DNA of 64,000 nucleotides. Origin: DTWD01 sp963662965. GTDB lineage: Bacteria; Acidobacteriota; Vicinamibacteria; Vicinamibacterales; UBA8438. This document shows positions 43,721 to 53,586 of the stretch, piece by piece. Both the position numbers and the translations under genes were made by a program. Below the pieces are notes generated by a model that saw only the letters and a program-made list of their open reading frames with translations, had not been told where the DNA came from and ran no database searches. Location of the stretch: contig OY759970.1 in the NCBI GenBank assembly GCA_963662965.1, positions 372,001 through 436,000 of the forward strand, written 5' to 3'. The stretch's first letter is position 1. Each line of letters starts with the position of its first letter.

Positions 43721-44413
43721 GAGTTGGCCGTGTGGGGCCGCCGCCGGGCTGGCACCGGCTGCGCCAGATAGGCGACCAACTGGTCCCCGGCGTCGAGCAG
43801 TTCCTGCTCGTTGACGATGTTGTAGCGATCGAAGATGGCGCGGCTCTTGTGCCCGGTCAGGAGCATGGCGACGCGTTCGGGGACGTTCGCACGGATCAGA
43901 TTACGGGCGGCGGTGCGCCGGCAATCATGGAGGAAGCGGGTCGGTACCCCGGCCGCCTGGCAGGCGGTGCGCCAGGCCGTGCGCCAGCGGCGGATCGTGA
44001 TCCCATCGCGGTGGAAGACGAGCGGGTTGTCGGGGTCGCGGCGTGCCCGCCGCCGCGCCAGGGCCTCGGCGATGGGCTGTGAGATCGGGAGCATCCGCCC
44101 CGCCAGCGTCTTCGAGCGGGCCGGCGAGAGCCGGATAACGCCGCCCGCCTCGTCGATTTCCTCCCAGGTGAGGCCGAGGATTTCATTCTTGCGCCAGCCG
44201 GAGTAGTAGGCCACATCGAGGATGTCCCGCCACGGGGCGGGTAGATGGGCGCGGACGGCGAGGTACTCGGGGTGCTCGAAGAAGCCCTGGCGCGGCGGAT
44301 TCTCGCGGAGCCGGTCGGGGAAGCCAGGCACGGTATCGAGCCAGCCCCAGTGGACGGCGAGCGTGCCCATGCGGTGGAGGGCCGAGGTCTCGCGATTGAT
44401 GGTGCCGGTGGCG
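43666..44413 (-). pseudogene. Tyrosine recombinase, C-terminal two thirds
   Basis: The frame begins within INRETSALHRMGTLAVHWGW and keeps the Arg (YYSGWRKNEILGL), HDCRRTAARN and GHKSRAIFDRYN catalytic blocks to the normal end LRLVRRTTA. About 90% identical to the intact copy at 31.5 kb by eye. The N-terminal core-binding domain is replaced by an exonuclease III fragment. Confidence 0.82.
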
Positions 44414-44640
44414 GTTCATGGCCGGGCACTTCCAGACCGCCCGCGGGCGGTTCGTGGTGGTCAACAGCTACTTCCCCAAGGGAAGCGGTCCGGACCGGGA
44501 CAACAGCCGGGTCGGCTACAAGCTCGACTTCTCTCGGACGGTCTTCGCCCGAGCGCAAGCGCTGCGGCGTCGGGGCCCGGTGCTCGTGATCGGCGACTAC
44601 AACACGGCGCACCGCGCGATCGGACCCGGCGCTCGTGAGC
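44414..44640 (+). pseudogene. Exodeoxyribonuclease III (XthA) central fragment
   Basis: The frame reads RFVVVNSYFPKGSGPDRDNSRVGYKLDFSRTVFARAQALRRRGPVLVIGDYNTAHRAID-like. It matches the exonuclease III/AP endonuclease core (VxNxYFPxG, GDxNxAH). Both ends are missing. Confidence 0.75.
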
Positions 44641-44817
44641 CCCCGGGCCGACAGCGTCGCTTGATGCCGAAGACGGAACAAAGGAGAATCGCGATCTCAA
44701 GTTGATCTAAGGCGGCGCCGAGCGCAGGGGCCGTCGTCGTGTCCTCACTCCGCAGGAGCGGTTCCCTGAAACAGGCCGCCGGAGGCTGGCGTTCGAGACA
44801 GAATTTGGTCGGTGCCC

Positions 44818-45510
44818 ATGGCCGCACGACGGCTTGAAGATCTGAAGCGGTTCTACTTGATACTCGACCGACTGAGTGACCAGGTCGGCGGCGTCAGACG
44901 GCTGCGCGATTGCGACGGGCGCATGGTGTGGCCCGATCGTGGCGTGTATTTCTTCTTTGAGGATGGGGAGAATCGAACCGATTCCGGCATCGGCGGGCGG
45001 GTCGTCCGAGTCGGAACACACGCGCTCATTGAACGTTCAAGGACGACCTTGTGGCATCGCCTGTCCCAGCATCGCGGCGTACGTCGCAGTGGCGGTGGGA
45101 ACCGCCGGGGCTCGGTCTTCCGCCAGCACGTCGGAACGGCGTTGTCGTCCAAAGGTCCAAACCTGCAGTGTCCATCGTGGGCCCAGGGCAGCTCAGCGTC
45201 TGCGACGGTACGCCGTGCGGAACAGTCACTGGAATTGGCCGTCACTCGGGCGATCGGCGCGATGCCCTTGCTGTGGTTGGACGTCGGAGATCCGCCAGGA
45301 CCGAATAGCGACCGTGGCTACCTTGAGCGCAACACGATCGCGCTACTGAGCAATCTCGGCAGGCTGTCTCTTGACCCGCCATCGCCGAGCTGGCTCGGTC
45401 AGTACTGTGGGTCGGCGCGTATTCGCGAATCCGGAATGTGGAACTCGGTCCATGTCGATGCGGCACACGACAGTCGGTTCTTGGATGGATTCGAAAACCT
45501 GGTTACCTAG
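44818..45510 (+). CDS. GIY-YIG-like protein, 230 residues
   Basis: RGVYFFFEDGENRTDSGIGGRVVRVGTHAL...TTLWHRLSQHRG...NRRGSVFRQHVGTAL fits an extended GIY-YIG fold (GVYFF for GIY, RVVRVGT for YIG, then Arg and His of RLSQHRG). Such proteins are usually annotated as hypothetical. The ATG at 44818 is preferred to a GTG six bases earlier. The C-terminal part (GPNSDRGYLERNTIALLSNLG) may bind a target. It is free-standing, without an operon. Confidence 0.6.
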   Translation: MAARRLEDLKRFYLILDRLSDQVGGVRRLRDCDGRMVWPDRGVYFFFEDGENRTDSGIGGRVVRVGTHALIERSRTTLWHRLSQHRGVRRSGGGNRRGSVFRQHVGTALSSKGPNLQCPSWAQGSSASATVRRAEQSLELAVTRAIGAMPLLWLDVGDPPGPNSDRGYLERNTIALLSNLGRLSLDPPSPSWLGQYCGSARIRESGMWNSVHVDAAHDSRFLDGFENLVT

Positions 45511-45553
45511 GCGTGGGAGAAGGCGTCGATTGCCGACCTGTACCACGTGACGG

Positions 45554-46456
45554 CTAGGGCGAGGTAACGGCTAGCGCCCGCTGATGCCGGTGGAGGTGGC
45601 TGAGGTAGAGCGCCAGGGCCGACCAGATCAGGAGAAACGTCGTGACATCCGCGGCCGTGAACGGCTCCCCATACAGCTGCGTGGCGAGCAAGAAGTGCGC
45701 GGTCGGCGTGAGGAACTGGAGCAGACCGACGGTCGCCAGGGGAATCCGCCGGGCGCCGTACGCAAACCAGGCCAGCGGTATCACCGTGATCAGGCCGGCG
45801 ACGGGGACGAGCCCCTGCGTGCCACCGTCGGCAAGGACGAAGGTTGACATGGTCCTAGAGATCACCCACGCCATGTAAACGAGCGCGACAGGCGCGAGCA
45901 CGGACGCTTCGACAAACAGGCCTGGCAGCGCCGACACGGCGAGCGTCTTGCGGAGCAACCCGTACAGGCTGAAAGACCCCGCGAGGACCAGCGCGATCCA
46001 GGGCAGCTCCCCCACCGCGAGGATCTGGTTGGCAACTCCGGCCGCCGCCAGCGCCACGGCCACCCACTGGACCGCGTGCAGGCGCTCGCCCAAGAACACA
46101 AAGCCCAACAGGATGCTCACGAGCGGGGTTATGAAATAGCCCAGACTCGACTGAAGGATCTGGCCGTTCTCCATCGCTATGAGGAACGCGAACCAGTTAC
46201 AGCCGATCAACGCGGCGGTGAGCAGCAGCGCCGACAGGGTGTGCCACGAGCTGACGGCGCGCCACACATCACCCCACGCGTCGCGCAGCGTGAGCAGCAC
46301 CACTGCGAACGGAATCGCCCAGAGCACCCGGAGGGCCAGCAACTCGTGCGTCGATACGGTCGCGACCGCCTTCCAGTAGATCGGTGTCAAGCCCCAAAAC
46401 ACTTCCGCCGCGGCAGTCGCCGAGAGCCCCTTGCGGCGGTCGATCCCACTCACCAT
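45554..46456 (-). CDS. rarD: RarD-type EamA permease
   Basis: The product has about 300 residues and ten hydrophobic helices. The N-terminus AAAEVFWGLTPIYWKAVATVSTHELLALRVLWAIPF and NWFAFLIAMENGQILQSSLGYFITPLVSILLGFVFLGERL are diagnostic for RarD (E. coli 296 residues). The ATG at 46456 fits the family start; the longer reading runs through non-coding DNA. The substrate is unknown (chloramphenicol-sensitivity phenotype in E. coli). One of the few undamaged host genes here. Confidence 0.92.
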   Translation of the reverse strand: MVSGIDRRKGLSATAAAEVFWGLTPIYWKAVATVSTHELLALRVLWAIPFAVVLLTLRDAWGDVWRAVSSWHTLSALLLTAALIGCNWFAFLIAMENGQILQSSLGYFITPLVSILLGFVFLGERLHAVQWVAVALAAAGVANQILAVGELPWIALVLAGSFSLYGLLRKTLAVSALPGLFVEASVLAPVALVYMAWVISRTMSTFVLADGGTQGLVPVAGLITVIPLAWFAYGARRIPLATVGLLQFLTPTAHFLLATQLYGEPFTAADVTTFLLIWSALALYLSHLHRHQRALAVTSP

Positions 46457-46520
46457 CGAGGAAGCGTACTCCTGAGTTCGACAATGGCCACCTCGGCTGT
46501 CAGATTTGGGCGCATCATCG

Positions 46521-46596
46521 TGGTGTTGTTGCATGAAGACCCTCTGCGAGTGGGGCGGCGTGGCCCGCACTTCTCGGGACCCTCCGCAGGAGGGAA
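46521..46596. repeat. Solo IS5 terminus remnant
   Basis: About 73 bases starting GTGTTGTTGCATGAAGACC match, inverted, the right end of the IS5 element at 28440-28513. No transposase remains attached. The rest of the gap to 46694 holds no gene. Confidence 0.65.
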
Positions 46597-46694
46597 AATC
46601 ATACATATTGATACAGGACGCCGTACGCCGCGCCTACGCCGCCATCGGGACATGGCCGTGCGGACACCACTTCAGCGCCGCGCGCCTCGGCACC

Positions 46695-47777
46695 GGCGTT
46701 GGTGCGCGGATGCGGGCAGGCCTACGCGCTTCAAACCGTCGAGCCCGTCACCTCCCGATGCGGTACGAGACGGGTCTGCCAAGCTCGGTCATCCGGTTCA
46801 GAACGTGACACGCGAGCACGGCCTCACGCCGTTGCCCCGATGAACTGCGTGCCCGAAGACAGTCGCCGACGATCGACGTGTACCGGACGAACGCATGCTC
46901 CACGCGCGCGTGCTGATGGGAACCAGACGCCTTCGTCCACCGTCGCCGGCCGAGCGCCTTCACCCTCCTGATCGTCCGATCGCGGGCACCTGATCGGGCG
47001 CCCCGTCGAGACAACGACGCGGTCTTGGTCGGCGGCACCACGACCCGCGCCCCTCGCGCACCGGCCGCACCAGAGCACGCGAGCGTGTCGGAGGCCGGAT
47101 CCGCCGTCACTCTGGTGAGGTGTCCCTCCACCTCGTCGACCAGACTGATCCCCGTCATCGCGTCCTCGGCCGTCGGCTCAGTCAGCGCGCAGGCCCCGAT
47201 CACACGGGACCCGTCCACGCCGAGATGGAGCTTCCTCCAGCCGCGTCGCCCTCGGCCCCCATGTGTCGCCGCGGCCCACGCACCTTCGCCGACGATGGAC
47301 AGTCCGGTGCTGTCAACGATGAGGTGCAGGCTGGTGCCCGGGCGGGCGCGCCGAAGCGCGAGGGCGAGATGCTGACCGCGTCGCGAGAGCGTGGTGTGAT
47401 CGGGTGCCGTGAGATCGACGCCCAGCATCCCGAAGATCGATGTCAAGACGCCCTCGGTCTGACGCAACGGTCAGTGGAAGATGAGACTGAGCGTCAGGGC
47501 GGTTTCGATGGCGCGATCGGAATACTGGAGTTGCCCGCTCCGCCTGCCGACGCCAGCCGCTGCCCACGTGGCGATCGCGTCGGGCGTGAGCCAGAGGGTG
47601 ACGTCGCCTCGCCGCACGAGGGCTCGGTCGTACTCGGCCCAGTTCCCGACGCGATACGTTGTCGTGTACTTCGGATGCACTCTCGACTTCACATCGAGAT
47701 CATGACCCGCCGGCGGTCGCGATGGTCAACATGCCGGCCACTGCTCGCCCACCGCGCTGAATCAGCGCACCAACGCC
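46695..47777 (-). mobile_element. IS5-family element E (1083 bp)
   Basis: The same 13-base perfect terminal repeats as element D (GGCGTTGGTGCGC / GCGCACCAACGCC), opposite orientation. Confidence 0.88.
46748..47692 (-). pseudogene. IS5-family transposase with one opal codon
   Basis: Full-length frame except TGA at 47471-47473, where the sister copy D has GTA (LLFHVPLRQ becomes LIFH-stop-PLRQ). It is not a selenocysteine site: no hairpin follows and the residue is a plain Val in the family. Otherwise nearly identical to copy D. Confidence 0.82.
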
Positions 47778-47808
47778 GGTCCCGGCGGCACTGTACGGCT
47801 GCGGCCTG

Positions 47809-48090
47809 GGCGGCGATGGCGCGCCCCACCGATCGGTGGGGGATTTCGGCACGGTCGCGGGCCTCGAGCTTGGGCTCGGGTACGCCGTGTCGTCCGCCGT
47901 GCGGCTGGAGGCGCTCGTGGCCTACCGGCCGCGCTTCACGTTCGATGGCCGCGCGAACTTCCTGGACCCCGACCGCCGGCAATCAGTGTCCGCGGATCTG
48001 TCCTCGCTGTCTGGGATCCTGGCCGCGTATGTCGATCTCCCCGGATTGGGGGTGCGTCCGCTCGGCCCGTTCAGCCCACACATCCCGCCG
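47809..48090 (+). pseudogene. Outer-membrane beta-barrel fragment
   Basis: The frame VGDFGTVAGLELGLGYAVSSAVRLEALVAYRPRFTFDGRANF...SVSADLSSLSGILAAYVDLPGLGV shows alternating strands typical of small outer-membrane barrels (OmpA/porin-like). Both the signal peptide and the C-terminal strands are missing. The fragment lies between an IS5 end and the next gene's 3' end. Confidence 0.55.
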
Positions 48091-48095
48091 GGTCA

Positions 48096-48911
48096 CTACT
48101 CCAGTTCGTCCGGGTCGATTTCGATGCAGTCCTGACTCGTATGTACTGTGGCGCCGTCCTTTAGGGGCCAGACATACCATGGCGTCGTTTCAGTCTCGAC
48201 CAGAATGATAGAGTCCGGCTGGTTACTAAAGGCGGCCAGCGCCTTGGAGACGGCCACGCCGATATCGCTGAAGTTGCCCAGGCCGGTGTCGCACGACTCA
48301 AGAACCAGCACTGTCTCTCGCCCGTCGGCTTTGTGAGCCACCAGTTTGGGAATCTTTCGATTGAGCGCAGTCTGCACACGCTGAAGGCGCTGCGTCTCCA
48401 ATTCGTCGGGGGTACAGCGGGCCACAAGCAGGCAGCTCGCGGACCCAACTCTTCCATGCAACGTCAGCGGAAAGGGGACGCCTGGCGGCTGCTCTGAAAC
48501 ACTGCCTTGGTTCCCCCCGCCCTCCGCCGCCTTCGATGCGTTCGCCAGGATCCACTGCTTCACCAGCGTGCGGATTCGCTCGTGGTCAGACACGGGAATG
48601 CCATTAGTAGCCCCAACGGCGACGACAAGCGTGTAGATCCCTGGCAACTCCCCGGTCAGATCCGTCTCAAGGGGCTCCAGCAAACAAGAGAACGCCTTGC
48701 CGTCAGCGATCTGTTGCGGGAAGCTTTCAATCCGGGTGTGCTCTATCGCGTAGCGCTTCGTAGGGGACTCGAAAAGCAGCTCGACGGCCTGCTTGCGATG
48801 TTCAGTTTTGTCGGGACACTCCGTGTCCACGAGCGGCCCACCGTCACGCTCTTCGATCAAGCGCTTTGCGGCTTTGCAGACTCGCTCCTCATTCCTTGGT
48901 TCGGTAGCCAT
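48096..48911 (-). CDS. Hypothetical protein, 271 residues
   Basis: It starts MATEPRNEERVCKAAKRLIEERDGG. The N-terminal part (EHRKQAVELLFESPTKRYAIEHTRIESFPQQIADG) recalls a restriction-endonuclease-like fold (conserved E and Q-x-K-like arrangement not certain). The C-terminus has ETVLVLESCDTGLGNFSDIGVAVSKALAAF and SIILVETETTPWYVWPLKDG. No named family. The intron end lies five bases upstream of the ATG, so expression now depends on other sequence. Confidence 0.6.
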   Translation of the reverse strand: MATEPRNEERVCKAAKRLIEERDGGPLVDTECPDKTEHRKQAVELLFESPTKRYAIEHTRIESFPQQIADGKAFSCLLEPLETDLTGELPGIYTLVVAVGATNGIPVSDHERIRTLVKQWILANASKAAEGGGNQGSVSEQPPGVPFPLTLHGRVGSASCLLVARCTPDELETQRLQRVQTALNRKIPKLVAHKADGRETVLVLESCDTGLGNFSDIGVAVSKALAAFSNQPDSIILVETETTPWYVWPLKDGATVHTSQDCIEIDPDELE

Positions 48912-48916
48912 AGACG

Positions 48917-49739
48917 GTCGGGTAGACCAGGGTCGTTGCTGACCCTGGCCCCCCACAGATCCGGACGTGCGGGTTCTGCCGCATCCGGCTCCTCGACAGA
49001 TGGCTTCGCTACGCGCCGTCGCGTACCCGCTGGTCCAGGAAGCCAGGCGATGGCCACCGCCATCCCCAAGGCTTATCTGGCCAGTTCGGCTATCCGGTGT
49101 CGTGACGTGGAGACGGGACCCAACCTCGGTGTGTTGGCCGTCTTTCCCTCCACCGGTGCCACCTGCCGGTGCCCCCTTCCCTCCACGGGGTCTCGTGGGC
49201 TCAATTCCCCCGCTTCGGCGGTACTATGAGACACTCCGACTCCTCGCCGTCCATCCCCCCGCGCTTCGTTGCCTTCGCCCGGCGGTACCATCCGAGCACC
49301 TGCGGCTTCGCTCCGTCGGACGCCAGGTGCTGCGTCCACGGCCTCGGGCTTGGTGAGCCGGTGCCCGCCCCCCGGCAACCTTTAAGATGGAGACGACGAG
49401 GCCTCCCGGGTTCCCGGGAAACCCACCCGCACGCATGCCACGCGCTCCGACCCCGGCGAGGTCGCCGCCTCCACGGCCTCTGAGATGCGGCGAGATAACC
49501 TTCCGTCCAACGCACGACGTCGGCCCTCACAACCAATGCATTTCGGGGCTCAATCACGCGGCCTACGGGCTCCCTGTGAACGCTTCGCGCCCTGGGTCAC
49601 CCCAGGCCCACGCATCACTCGGTTCCGGCTGGCGGCCGACCTTGGCCGGATGGGATTGGATACCCACAGGGTTTCGAACAAGGTTTCAAAGATCACATCA
49701 CGGCATCTTGTCCCCCTTGACCGGGCTTTCCCGGCACAC
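48917..49739 (-). mobile_element. Group II intron copy 5, full length, no reverse transcriptase
   Basis: 823 nt, nearly identical to copies 2 and 3; domain V and VI intact. The 5' exon is an IS5 end (GCAATAACGC) and the 3' exon starts C then the region just upstream of the 48.1-48.9 kb gene. Confidence 0.8.
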
Positions 49740-49791
49740 GCGTTATTGCACGAATCGTTACGGGCCCGCACGATACCAACCGACAGGATCC

Positions 49792-50111
49792 TCACCTGTC
49801 GATGCGGTATGACACTGGTCGGCCGAGGGCGGTCATCCGATTCAGGATCTCACAGCCGAGGACGGCCTCACTCCCCTGCCCAGCTGGACTCCGGGCGCGA
49901 AGACCCTCGCCGATGATGGACGTGTCGCGGAAGAACGTGTTCTCCACCCGGCCCTGACGATGGGACCCTGACACCTGCTTCCAACGGCGCCGGCCGAGCT
50001 GCTTCACCAACGTGACCGTCCGATCCCGCGCGGGCGACCGCGGGCCGTGGCCAGAGATGTTCGCCGTCTTGGCCGGTGGGATGATGACTTCGCACCCCGC
50101 GCCGTCGCCGG
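49792..50111 (-). pseudogene. IS5-family transposase, C-terminal 100 codons
   Basis: The frame CEVIIPPAKTANISGHGPRSPARDRTVTLVKQLGRRRWK...VENTFFRDTSIIGEG...GRPVSYRIDR matches the copies ending at 16273 and 27486. It is interrupted upstream by group II intron copy 6. The Tyr of the FFRYKS block is changed to Asp-Thr, a sign of decay. Confidence 0.78.
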
Positions 50112-50565
50112 GTCGGGTAGACCAGGGTCGTTGCTGACCCTGGCCCCCCACAGATCCGGACGTGCGGGTTCTGCCGCATCCGGCTCCTCGACAGATGGCT
50201 TCGCTACGCGCCGTCGCGTACCCGCTGGTCCAGGAAGCCAGGCGATGGCCACCGCCATCCCCAAGGCTTATCTGGCCAGTTCGGCTATCCGTTGTCGTGA
50301 CGTGGAGACGGGACCCAACCTCGGTGTGTTGGCCGTCTTTCCCTCCACCGGTGCCACCTGCCGGTGCCCCCTTCCCTCCACGGGGTCTCGTGGGCTCAAT
50401 TCCCCCGCTTCGGCGGTACTATGAGACACTCCGACTCCTCGCCGTCCATCCCCCCGCGCTTCGTTGCCTTCGCCCGGCGGTACCATCCGAGCACCTGCGG
50501 CTTCGCTCCGTCGGACGCCAGGTGCTGCGTCCACGGCCTCGGGCTTGGTGAGCCGGTGCCCGCCC
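50112..50565 (-). mobile_element. Group II intron copy 6, 3' part only
   Basis: It contains domains V and VI and the maturase stub but lacks the 5' 370 bases (domain I with EBS1), replaced by an IS6 terminal repeat at 50566. Its 3' exon is the IS5 transposase gene. Confidence 0.75.
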
Positions 50566-50655
50566 GGCATTGTCAGACTAATTAGAGAGGTGGACCCCGA
50601 AATTCGGACAGGTTGCTAAGGTGGATTCCGACCTCAGAATGGAGAGATCGGAATC

Positions 50656-50937
50656 ATGCAGAAACGGAAAAAATACCCCGCTGAGCTGAAGGCCCGCGTG
50701 GCACTGCAGGCGCTTCGCGGCGAGCAGACGATGGCGGAGCTGTCGTCGCGCTACAAGATCCACCCGAACCTGATCGCGAACTGGAAGAAGAAAGCCCAGG
50801 AGGCGCTTGTGGACGTCTTCTCGGACCACCAGCAGCGCCGAGAGGCGTCTCGCGATGCGGAGATTCAGGAGCTGCGAGCGACGGTCGGCGAGCTCGTCAT
50901 CGAGAAGGATTTTTTGTCCAAGGCCTTCGGCCGTTGA
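50656..50937 (+). CDS. IS3-family OrfA
   Basis: The product has 93 residues. The helix-turn-helix head YPAELKARVALQALRGEQTMAELSSRYKIHPNLIANWKKKA is followed by a leucine-zipper-like helix (AEIQELRATVGELVIEKDFLSKAF). A GATTTTTTG run near the 3' end could allow ribosomal frameshifting into OrfB, giving the OrfAB transposase. GGAGAGATCGG lies upstream of the ATG. Confidence 0.92.
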   Translation: MQKRKKYPAELKARVALQALRGEQTMAELSSRYKIHPNLIANWKKKAQEALVDVFSDHQQRREASRDAEIQELRATVGELVIEKDFLSKAFGR

Positions 50938-51821
50938 GTCACGGTCGAAGGCGAATGCTGATCGACTCGAACCACTCCGAACTGAGCATCTCGCGACAGT
51001 GTGGCTTGGTGTCGATCTCGCGCTCGACGTTCTACGACGATGGTCTCGGGGAGAGTGAGTTGACTCTCGAGCTCATGCGCCGGATCGACGAGCAATTTCT
51101 GGAAACCCCGTTCTACGGATCGCGGCAGAGGGCGCGTTGGCTGCGCCGGGAGGGCTTCGCCGTCAGTCGGAAGCGGGTGCGTCGTCTGATGCGAAAGATG
51201 GGCCTCCAGGCGCTGTACCAGCGCCCGAGCACGTCGGTTCCGCACCCGGAGCACCGGGTCTACCCCTATTTGCTGCGCGACCGAGCGGTCGAACGTGCGA
51301 ACGAGGCCTGGTGCGCCGACGTGACGTACATTCCGCTGCACCGCGGCTTCCTGTACCTGGTCGCGATCCAGGATTGGGCCAGCCGGAAGGTGCTGTCGTG
51401 GCGCTTGTCCAACACGATGGATGCCTCGTTCTGTGTGGAGGCCCTCGCGGAAGCCCTCGCGCAGTACGGACCGCCAGCGATCTTCAACACCGACCAAGGC
51501 AGCCAGTTCACCAGCCTGGAGTTCACTCAGACGCTCAAAGACGCAGGCGTGCAGATCTCGATGGACGGCAAGGGCCGCTGGATGGACAACGTCTTCATCG
51601 AGCGGCTGTGGCGCTCGCTCACGTACGAGTGCGTCTACCTGCACGACTTCGAGGTTGGCTCCGAGGCGCGGGCCAGCATCGGCCGGTGGATCGACTTCTA
51701 CAATGCCGAGCGACCGCACTCGTCGCTCGATGATCGCACGCCTGATGAGGCGTACTCGGATTTGGGAGGTGCGCCGACCTCGTCGCTGCGCTCCTCGTCA
51801 GCGCAGTCGGAAGCGGCTTAG
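50934..51821 (+). CDS. IS3-family OrfB (DDE integrase)
   Basis: The product has 295 residues. HTH_21-like N-terminus, then DDE blocks ANEAWCADVTYIPL, FNTDQGSQFTS and WMDNVFIERLWRSLTYECV. Overlaps OrfA by four bases in another frame. Intact. Confidence 0.93.
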   Translation: MSHGRRRMLIDSNHSELSISRQCGLVSISRSTFYDDGLGESELTLELMRRIDEQFLETPFYGSRQRARWLRREGFAVSRKRVRRLMRKMGLQALYQRPSTSVPHPEHRVYPYLLRDRAVERANEAWCADVTYIPLHRGFLYLVAIQDWASRKVLSWRLSNTMDASFCVEALAEALAQYGPPAIFNTDQGSQFTSLEFTQTLKDAGVQISMDGKGRWMDNVFIERLWRSLTYECVYLHDFEVGSEARASIGRWIDFYNAERPHSSLDDRTPDEAYSDLGGAPTSSLRSSSAQSEAA

Positions 51822-51922
51822 AAACATGAACCTGGAATCCACCTTAACTTGGCCGCTGAGCTGTCCAAAGGATGGGGTCCACCTCTTTAGGCTGGACCCA
51901 AAGAACCTGCAATCAAGGACTA

Positions 51923-52235
51923 TCAGACTGCAAGTTGACGCCACTCGGCCAGGGCGGCGGCTCGGCCTTGTTTGAAAATGTCGCGGCGATTGAGATGGCG
52001 TTGGTGGTTGAAATGGTTGTGGATCGAGGCATGGACGGAGGTGAATGTCTGCAGGGTCTTGATGTCTCTGAACCGAGCCATTGCCCCTTCCCGCCTTCGA
52101 AAGGGTTGATGTGAGTTTTCCGCCCGGTTGTTGAGCCAGCGCCCGGTCTCTTGGCAACCGTCATTGCCGATCACCTTCATCGCCGCACGATATGACGGTA
52201 GCCTGTCCGTGACGATCGAAGCCGGTCGGCCATAA
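51923..52235 (-). pseudogene. IS6-family (second subgroup) transposase, C-terminal part
   Basis: The frame YGRPASIVTDRLPSYRAAMKVIGNDGCQETGRWLNNRAENSHQPFRRREGAMARFRDIKTLQTF covers the second Asp and the Glu. It continues the N-terminal part at 53632-54020 across the IS3 insertion. Confidence 0.8.
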
Positions 52236-52414
52236 TGGGCCTGATCCGATTCGGTGGACGGTTTAGCTACGCTGGTTGACTCTCCGTTCTCTATCATCCT
52301 TTCACGAAAACAATAATGGGTGTGGGCGCTGTGGGAAACCGCGTTCTCTGCGGTTTTCCAAGTCCCTGGTGGGCGCGCGTTCTTCGCGTCCACAGGGACG
52401 GCAGCGTCCATGCC

Positions 52415-53308
52415 CTACGCCGCTGCGCACCGCTCAAAGGCGGCCGGGCTGATCTGGCCGAGTGTTGAATGGCGGCGCCGCTGGTTATAAAACACCTCGA
52501 TGTAATCGAACAACTCCATCTTCGCCTCACCGTTGCTCTCGAAGTGCTCGCGGAGCTCGCTCTTGACCGTCGAGAAGAAGCTCTCCATCACGGCGTTGTC
52601 GTAGCAATTGCCTCGGCGGCTCATGCTGCACGTAATACCGTGCGTGTCGAGCACGTCTTGATAGTCCTCGCTCGCATAGGTGCAGCCCTGATCGGAGTGG
52701 TGCACTAGGCCGGCGTCGGGGCAGCGGCGCTTCAGCGCCATCTGGAGCGCCTTGATGGTCACCTGGCGGTCGTTGCTCGCACTGACGGCCCACCCCACGA
52801 TGAACCGCGAGAACAGATCCAGGATCGCCGCCAGATAGAGCTTGCCGCTGCCGCCGATGACGAACTCCGTCGTGTCGCCGACCCACCGTTGATTCGGCGC
52901 GGCCGCCGTGAAGTCGCGATCGAGCAGATTGGCTGCGACCGGCTGATCGTGATCGCTCATCGTCGTCACCTTGTAGCGCTTGCGGAGCCGCGCCTGCAGG
53001 CCCGATTCCTGCATCAAGCGCACGACCCGTTTGCGGCTGACATGCTCATGTTGCTCGAGGAGATCCTCGTGGACGCGCGGACTCCCGTAGCGCTGTTTGC
53101 TCTCGGCGAAGGACGCCCGCACCAGCACTCTCAGTCGACGGTCGTCGCGCGCATGCGTCGATTCCGGGCGCGCGCGCGACGCATAGAAGCCGCTGGGCGA
53201 GACGTGCAACGTCCGACAAAGTCTCGTGATCGGGAACTCGGCCTTCTCCGCCGCAATCCAGGCAAACGTCACGCCTGGTGTTTGGCGAAGAAGGCCGCGG
53301 CTTTTTTT
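52415..53308 (-). CDS. IS3-family OrfB (DDE integrase)
   Basis: FAWIAAEKAEFPITRLCRTLHVSPSGFYASRAR starts the domain; DDE blocks are QRWVGDTTEFVIGG, VHHSDQGCTYAS and CYDNAVMESFFSTVKSEL. It is probably translated as an OrfAB fusion by -1 frameshifting at the A7G run, since no good independent start is visible. Confidence 0.9.
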   Translation of the reverse strand, partial: KKSRGLLRQTPGVTFAWIAAEKAEFPITRLCRTLHVSPSGFYASRARPESTHARDDRRLRVLVRASFAESKQRYGSPRVHEDLLEQHEHVSRKRVVRLMQESGLQARLRKRYKVTTMSDHDQPVAANLLDRDFTAAAPNQRWVGDTTEFVIGGSGKLYLAAILDLFSRFIVGWAVSASNDRQVTIKALQMALKRRCPDAGLVHHSDQGCTYASEDYQDVLDTHGITCSMSRRGNCYDNAVMESFFSTVKSELREHFESNGEAKMELFDYIEVFYNQRRRHSTLGQISPAAFERCAAA

Positions 53309-53586
53309 AGGATGTCGCGCTCCATCCGTAGCTCGCGATTCTCCTTGCGCAGCCGCGCTAGCTCCGTGCGCTCTTCGGTCGTCAGGCCGGTCTTGCCCTG
53401 GCTCCGATCCGCCCGCGCCTGCCGCACCCAATTGCCCAGCGCCGACGGCGTCAGATCGAGCTCGCGGGCCACGGCCCCGATCGTCTTCCCCTCATCCAAC
53501 ACCAGCCGGACCGCGCCGACCATGAACTCCTCAGAGAACTGTCGTCGCGCTCGTCTCCCTGCCTGCTTTGATCCCATTCTGGCCAT
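53269..53586 (-). CDS. IS3-family OrfA
   Basis: About 105 residues: RRQFSEEFMVGAVRLVLDEGKTIGAVARELDLTPSALGNWVRQAR (HTH) then LTTEERTELARLRKENRELRMERDILKKAAAFFAKHQA (coiled coil). A seven-A run followed by G (minus strand, 53302-53308) within KKAAA is the expected frameshift site. Confidence 0.92.
   Translation of the reverse strand: MARMGSKQAGRRARRQFSEEFMVGAVRLVLDEGKTIGAVARELDLTPSALGNWVRQARADRSQGKTGLTTEERTELARLRKENRELRMERDILKKAAAFFAKHQA

Larger units (their letters stand above)
50586..51886 (+). mobile_element. IS3-family element (1301 bp) with 4-bp target duplication
   Basis: The inverted ends are AGAGGTGGACCCCGAAATTC and the matching GGGGTCCACCTCT. TTAG occurs on both sides (50582-50585, 51887-51890). 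Carries OrfA and OrfB. A related element lies at 58825-60102. Confidence 0.9.

Noticed and set aside
47471..47473. Second UGA-selenocysteine candidate, in the IS5 transposase
   Set aside because: No hairpin follows, the sister copy has valine here, and the family has no cysteine or Sec at this position.
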